Part shown: in pieces, positions 62,290-64,000 of the stretch
Numbering within the stretch: position 1 is the first letter of the stretch
Layout of the letters: every line of letters begins with the position of its first letter
Assembly (NCBI GenBank): GCA_016714645.1
Contig: JADKCI010000002.1
Coordinates: 248,001 to 312,000 of the forward strand
Reading direction: 5' to 3'
Origin: Chromatiaceae bacterium
Lineage (GTDB): Bacteria > Pseudomonadota > Gammaproteobacteria > Chromatiales > Chromatiaceae
Length of the DNA: 64,000 nucleotides
Translations under genes and position numbers: made by a program
The notes under the pieces: model-generated
The model's input: only the letters and a program-made list of their open reading frames with translations
Told to the model about the DNA's origin: nothing
The model's database searches: none

Positions 62290-62538
62290 TCAAAGGTCTC
62301 GCCAAGCCAGGAAACTGCTTACGCCATGACCTGCCGGTCAAGTATGTTGACGTAAGCCTCTAACAAACGCAGAGCGGCTACTCCCCAATGACGTGGGTAT
62401 TCTAACGGACGGGGTCTCGCCGGTCGATGGTTTTGCGGCCCCTCCGGGCCCGTCGGCAGGGGTGCTGAATCAGGAGGTTCCCCATCGGATGCCAGCCCCC
62501 ACCTGGCCCGGGAACCCAAAAACTCAGCTGCATTGGGT

Positions 62539-63399
62539 TCAGGCGGATGCCAGGGGCTTGACTGCCTCGATGGTGGCCGCCACCAGATAGTCCTCCACCC
62601 CTCGGCCGGGCGCCCAGTCGCGGATGAATTCCCGGGACTGATCCTTGGGCTGGATGGCGATTCGGGTGAAGCCCGCCGTGGCGAGTATGGCATCCAGGTC
62701 CTCGATCCGCGCCGCGCCGGCCATGCAGCCGGAGTGCAGCCTGGGGTCATCCCGCCATTCCGGGGGAAGTTCGGCGGTGGCGACCACGTCCGAGATGGCC
62801 AGCCGTCCACCGGGCTTGAGGACGCGGAAGGCCTCGCGAAAGACCTGGGGTTTGTCCGGCGACAGGTTAATGACGCAGTTAGAGAGGATGACATCCACCG
62901 AGGCATCCGCCAACGGCAGATATTCGATCTCGCCGAGACGGAACTCCACGTTAGTGAAGCCGCCCCGTTCGGCATTGTGTCGGGCCTTGCTGACCATGTC
63001 CGGCGTCATATCGATACCGATGACGCGGCCCGTGGCGCCGACTTCGCGGGCGGCAAGGAAGGCGTCGATGCCACCGCCCGCGCCCAGGTCGGCCACCACC
63101 TCCCCAGGCCGCAGGGCGGCGATGGCGCCCGGGTTGCCGCAACCCAGTCCCATGTCCGCTCCGGCCGGCATCAGGTCCAGATCTACCTGGCTGTAGCCGA
63201 GGCGCAGGGAGACCAGGGTGTTGATGCTCACCTCCGGGGCGTCGCAGCAACAGGCGGGTGCGGGGGTGGGGCCGCAACAGCCGCCCGCCCCGCCGCCCTG
63301 GGCCACGCGGGCATAGTCCTCGCGAACCTGGCTACGGATGGCGTCATCAGCTTTACGTGCTGGCGTGGCGGATGGATTTTCACTGGAGTTCATTGGCAT
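62539..63399 (-). CDS. arsM: Arsenite S-adenosylmethionine methyltransferase
   Basis: A 286-residue cytoplasmic enzyme that methylates arsenite to mono-, di- and trimethyl forms. The SAM site is VADLGAGGGIDAFLAAREVG near residue 105. The ArsM cysteines are present: LSNCVINLSPDKPQVF near 172 and HSGCMAGA near 222, plus an N-terminal cysteine-rich stretch (GGCCGPTPAPACCC) near residue 40. RBS is weak. It makes substrates for the ArsP-type permease upstream in the window. Confidence 0.92.
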   Translation of the reverse strand: MPMNSSENPSATPARKADDAIRSQVREDYARVAQGGGAGGCCGPTPAPACCCDAPEVSINTLVSLRLGYSQVDLDLMPAGADMGLGCGNPGAIAALRPGEVVADLGAGGGIDAFLAAREVGATGRVIGIDMTPDMVSKARHNAERGGFTNVEFRLGEIEYLPLADASVDVILSNCVINLSPDKPQVFREAFRVLKPGGRLAISDVVATAELPPEWRDDPRLHSGCMAGAARIEDLDAILATAGFTRIAIQPKDQSREFIRDWAPGRGVEDYLVAATIEAVKPLASA

Positions 63400-63417
63400 G
63401 GGATCCTCGGAATGATT

Positions 63418-64000
63418 TTATTTAACCCGCATCCGCAGCCGGTTGAGCCCCTCGACGTGCTCGTAGGCGATGTCCTCGGCATAGTTGCGGATGATGGCGA
63501 GGGCCAGGTCGTCGGGGAGATAGGCGGTTTCGAGGGGGTTACCGGCGGGACCGGCGCTGTCCAGACGCAGCTCCAGGCTGCGGAGCTTTTCGGAATAGGC
63601 CAGCACCAGGTCGATGCCGTGGGGTCCGGGACCGGTCAGGAGGATGCCCAGGATCTCCTCCGCCAGGAGTTGCGCCGCGTGAGCGGCGCGGTGCGGGATC
63701 AGGTGCTTTTCGCAGAAGCCCTCGATCTTGCCGACCAGGGCGTAGAGGTCGTAATCCGCGGTCTCGACCCGCCAGGCCAGGCTGCGGACCTTGCCGATAA
63801 AGTCGCGGGTGCGCTCCCGCTGGGGGTTGTCGAAAATCTGCTCGGGCGGGCCCTCCTCGTAGATCAGGCCCTGGTCCATGTAGAAGACCCGGGTGGAGAC
63901 GTCGCGGGCGAATTCCATCTCGTGGGTGACGATGGCCATGGTCATGCCCTGCTTGGCCAGGCGCCGGATCACCGCCAGCACCTCGCTGACCATGGTCGGG
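63418..64000 (-). CDS. Amino-acid ABC transporter ATPase with extra C-terminal domain, 5' part missing
   Basis: The gene runs off the window at 64000; only the C-terminal 190 or so residues are seen. MTMAIVTHEMEFARDVSTRVFYMDQGLIYEEGPPEQIF is the H-loop and end of a GlnQ/HisP-type ATPase, which normally stops after RTRDFIGKV. Here about 135 residues follow whose pattern (AEEILGILL, then GIDLVLAYSEKLRSLELRL, then LALAIIRNYAEDIAYEHVEGLNRLRMRV) resembles an RsbW-type GHKL ATPase fold, possibly without full catalytic boxes. Confidence 0.8.
   Translation of the reverse strand, partial: PTMVSEVLAVIRRLAKQGMTMAIVTHEMEFARDVSTRVFYMDQGLIYEEGPPEQIFDNPQRERTRDFIGKVRSLAWRVETADYDLYALVGKIEGFCEKHLIPHRAAHAAQLLAEEILGILLTGPGPHGIDLVLAYSEKLRSLELRLDSAGPAGNPLETAYLPDDLALAIIRNYAEDIAYEHVEGLNRLRMRVK

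Overview
High-GC, gene-dense bacterial DNA, gammaproteobacterial in style. The mix of respiratory molybdoenzymes, multihaem cytochromes, periplasmic rhodaneses and sulfur transporters fits an anaerobic or phototrophic sulfur bacterium (Chromatiaceae-like). This is inference: the window has no rRNA, tRNA or phylogenetic marker.

Layout. (1) 1-3026: end of a MarC-type protein, a Na/Pi cotransporter-like protein and a PPK2 polyphosphate kinase. (2) 3191-9818: an arsenic island under an ArsR-operator-like promoter: GAPDH-arsJ (arsenate exported as arseno-phosphoglycerate), thioredoxin-type arsC, acr3, arsD, arsA and a CX5R phosphatase. (3) 9911-20639: thiol-redox and metal genes: thioredoxin-like, CcdA-like, an ECF sigma factor, DsbA, a membrane haem-type protein, a CDF exporter, TauE/SafE, FmdE and an RND pump. 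(4) 20677-42420: the most interesting part. Two three-gene sensory modules (PhnD-like periplasmic protein, histidine kinase, NtrC-type sigma-54 activator) flank a set of periplasmic rhodaneses and a YeeE/YedE transporter. Downstream lies a nine-gene operon for a Tat-exported molybdenum enzyme (FeS subunit, NrfD anchor, catalytic subunit, TorD chaperone and five accessory proteins). Both the rhodanese genes and the molybdoenzyme operon have a well-spaced sigma-54 promoter with a strong upstream inverted repeat. (5) 42770-49304: a second, different molybdoenzyme operon on the minus strand (catalytic, FeS, dihaem c, TorD, heptahaem c, cytochrome b), with a perfect FNR box upstream. (6) 49340-54560: a recombination scar with two decayed ISKra4-like copies, an IS3 element, an IS30 remnant, a lower-GC SGNH hydrolase and a broken second copy of acr3/arsD/arsA. 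(7) 54731-64000: Ca/Na exchanger, DgkA, PAP2, a decayed second gapdh locus with the same promoter motif, thioredoxin-like plus ArsP-like permease, DsbB/DsbA, a GDT1-type exporter, a DmeF-like CDF, ArsM, and a truncated ABC ATPase with an unusual C-terminal domain.

How it fits together. Arsenic is handled by five routes (ArsJ, ArsC/Acr3/ArsDA, ArsM, ArsP-like, thiol repair). Region 4 looks like a regulated periplasmic chalcogen-oxyanion system, with thiosulfate, polysulfide, selenite or arsenic species all possible. Its substrate cannot be read from sequence alone.
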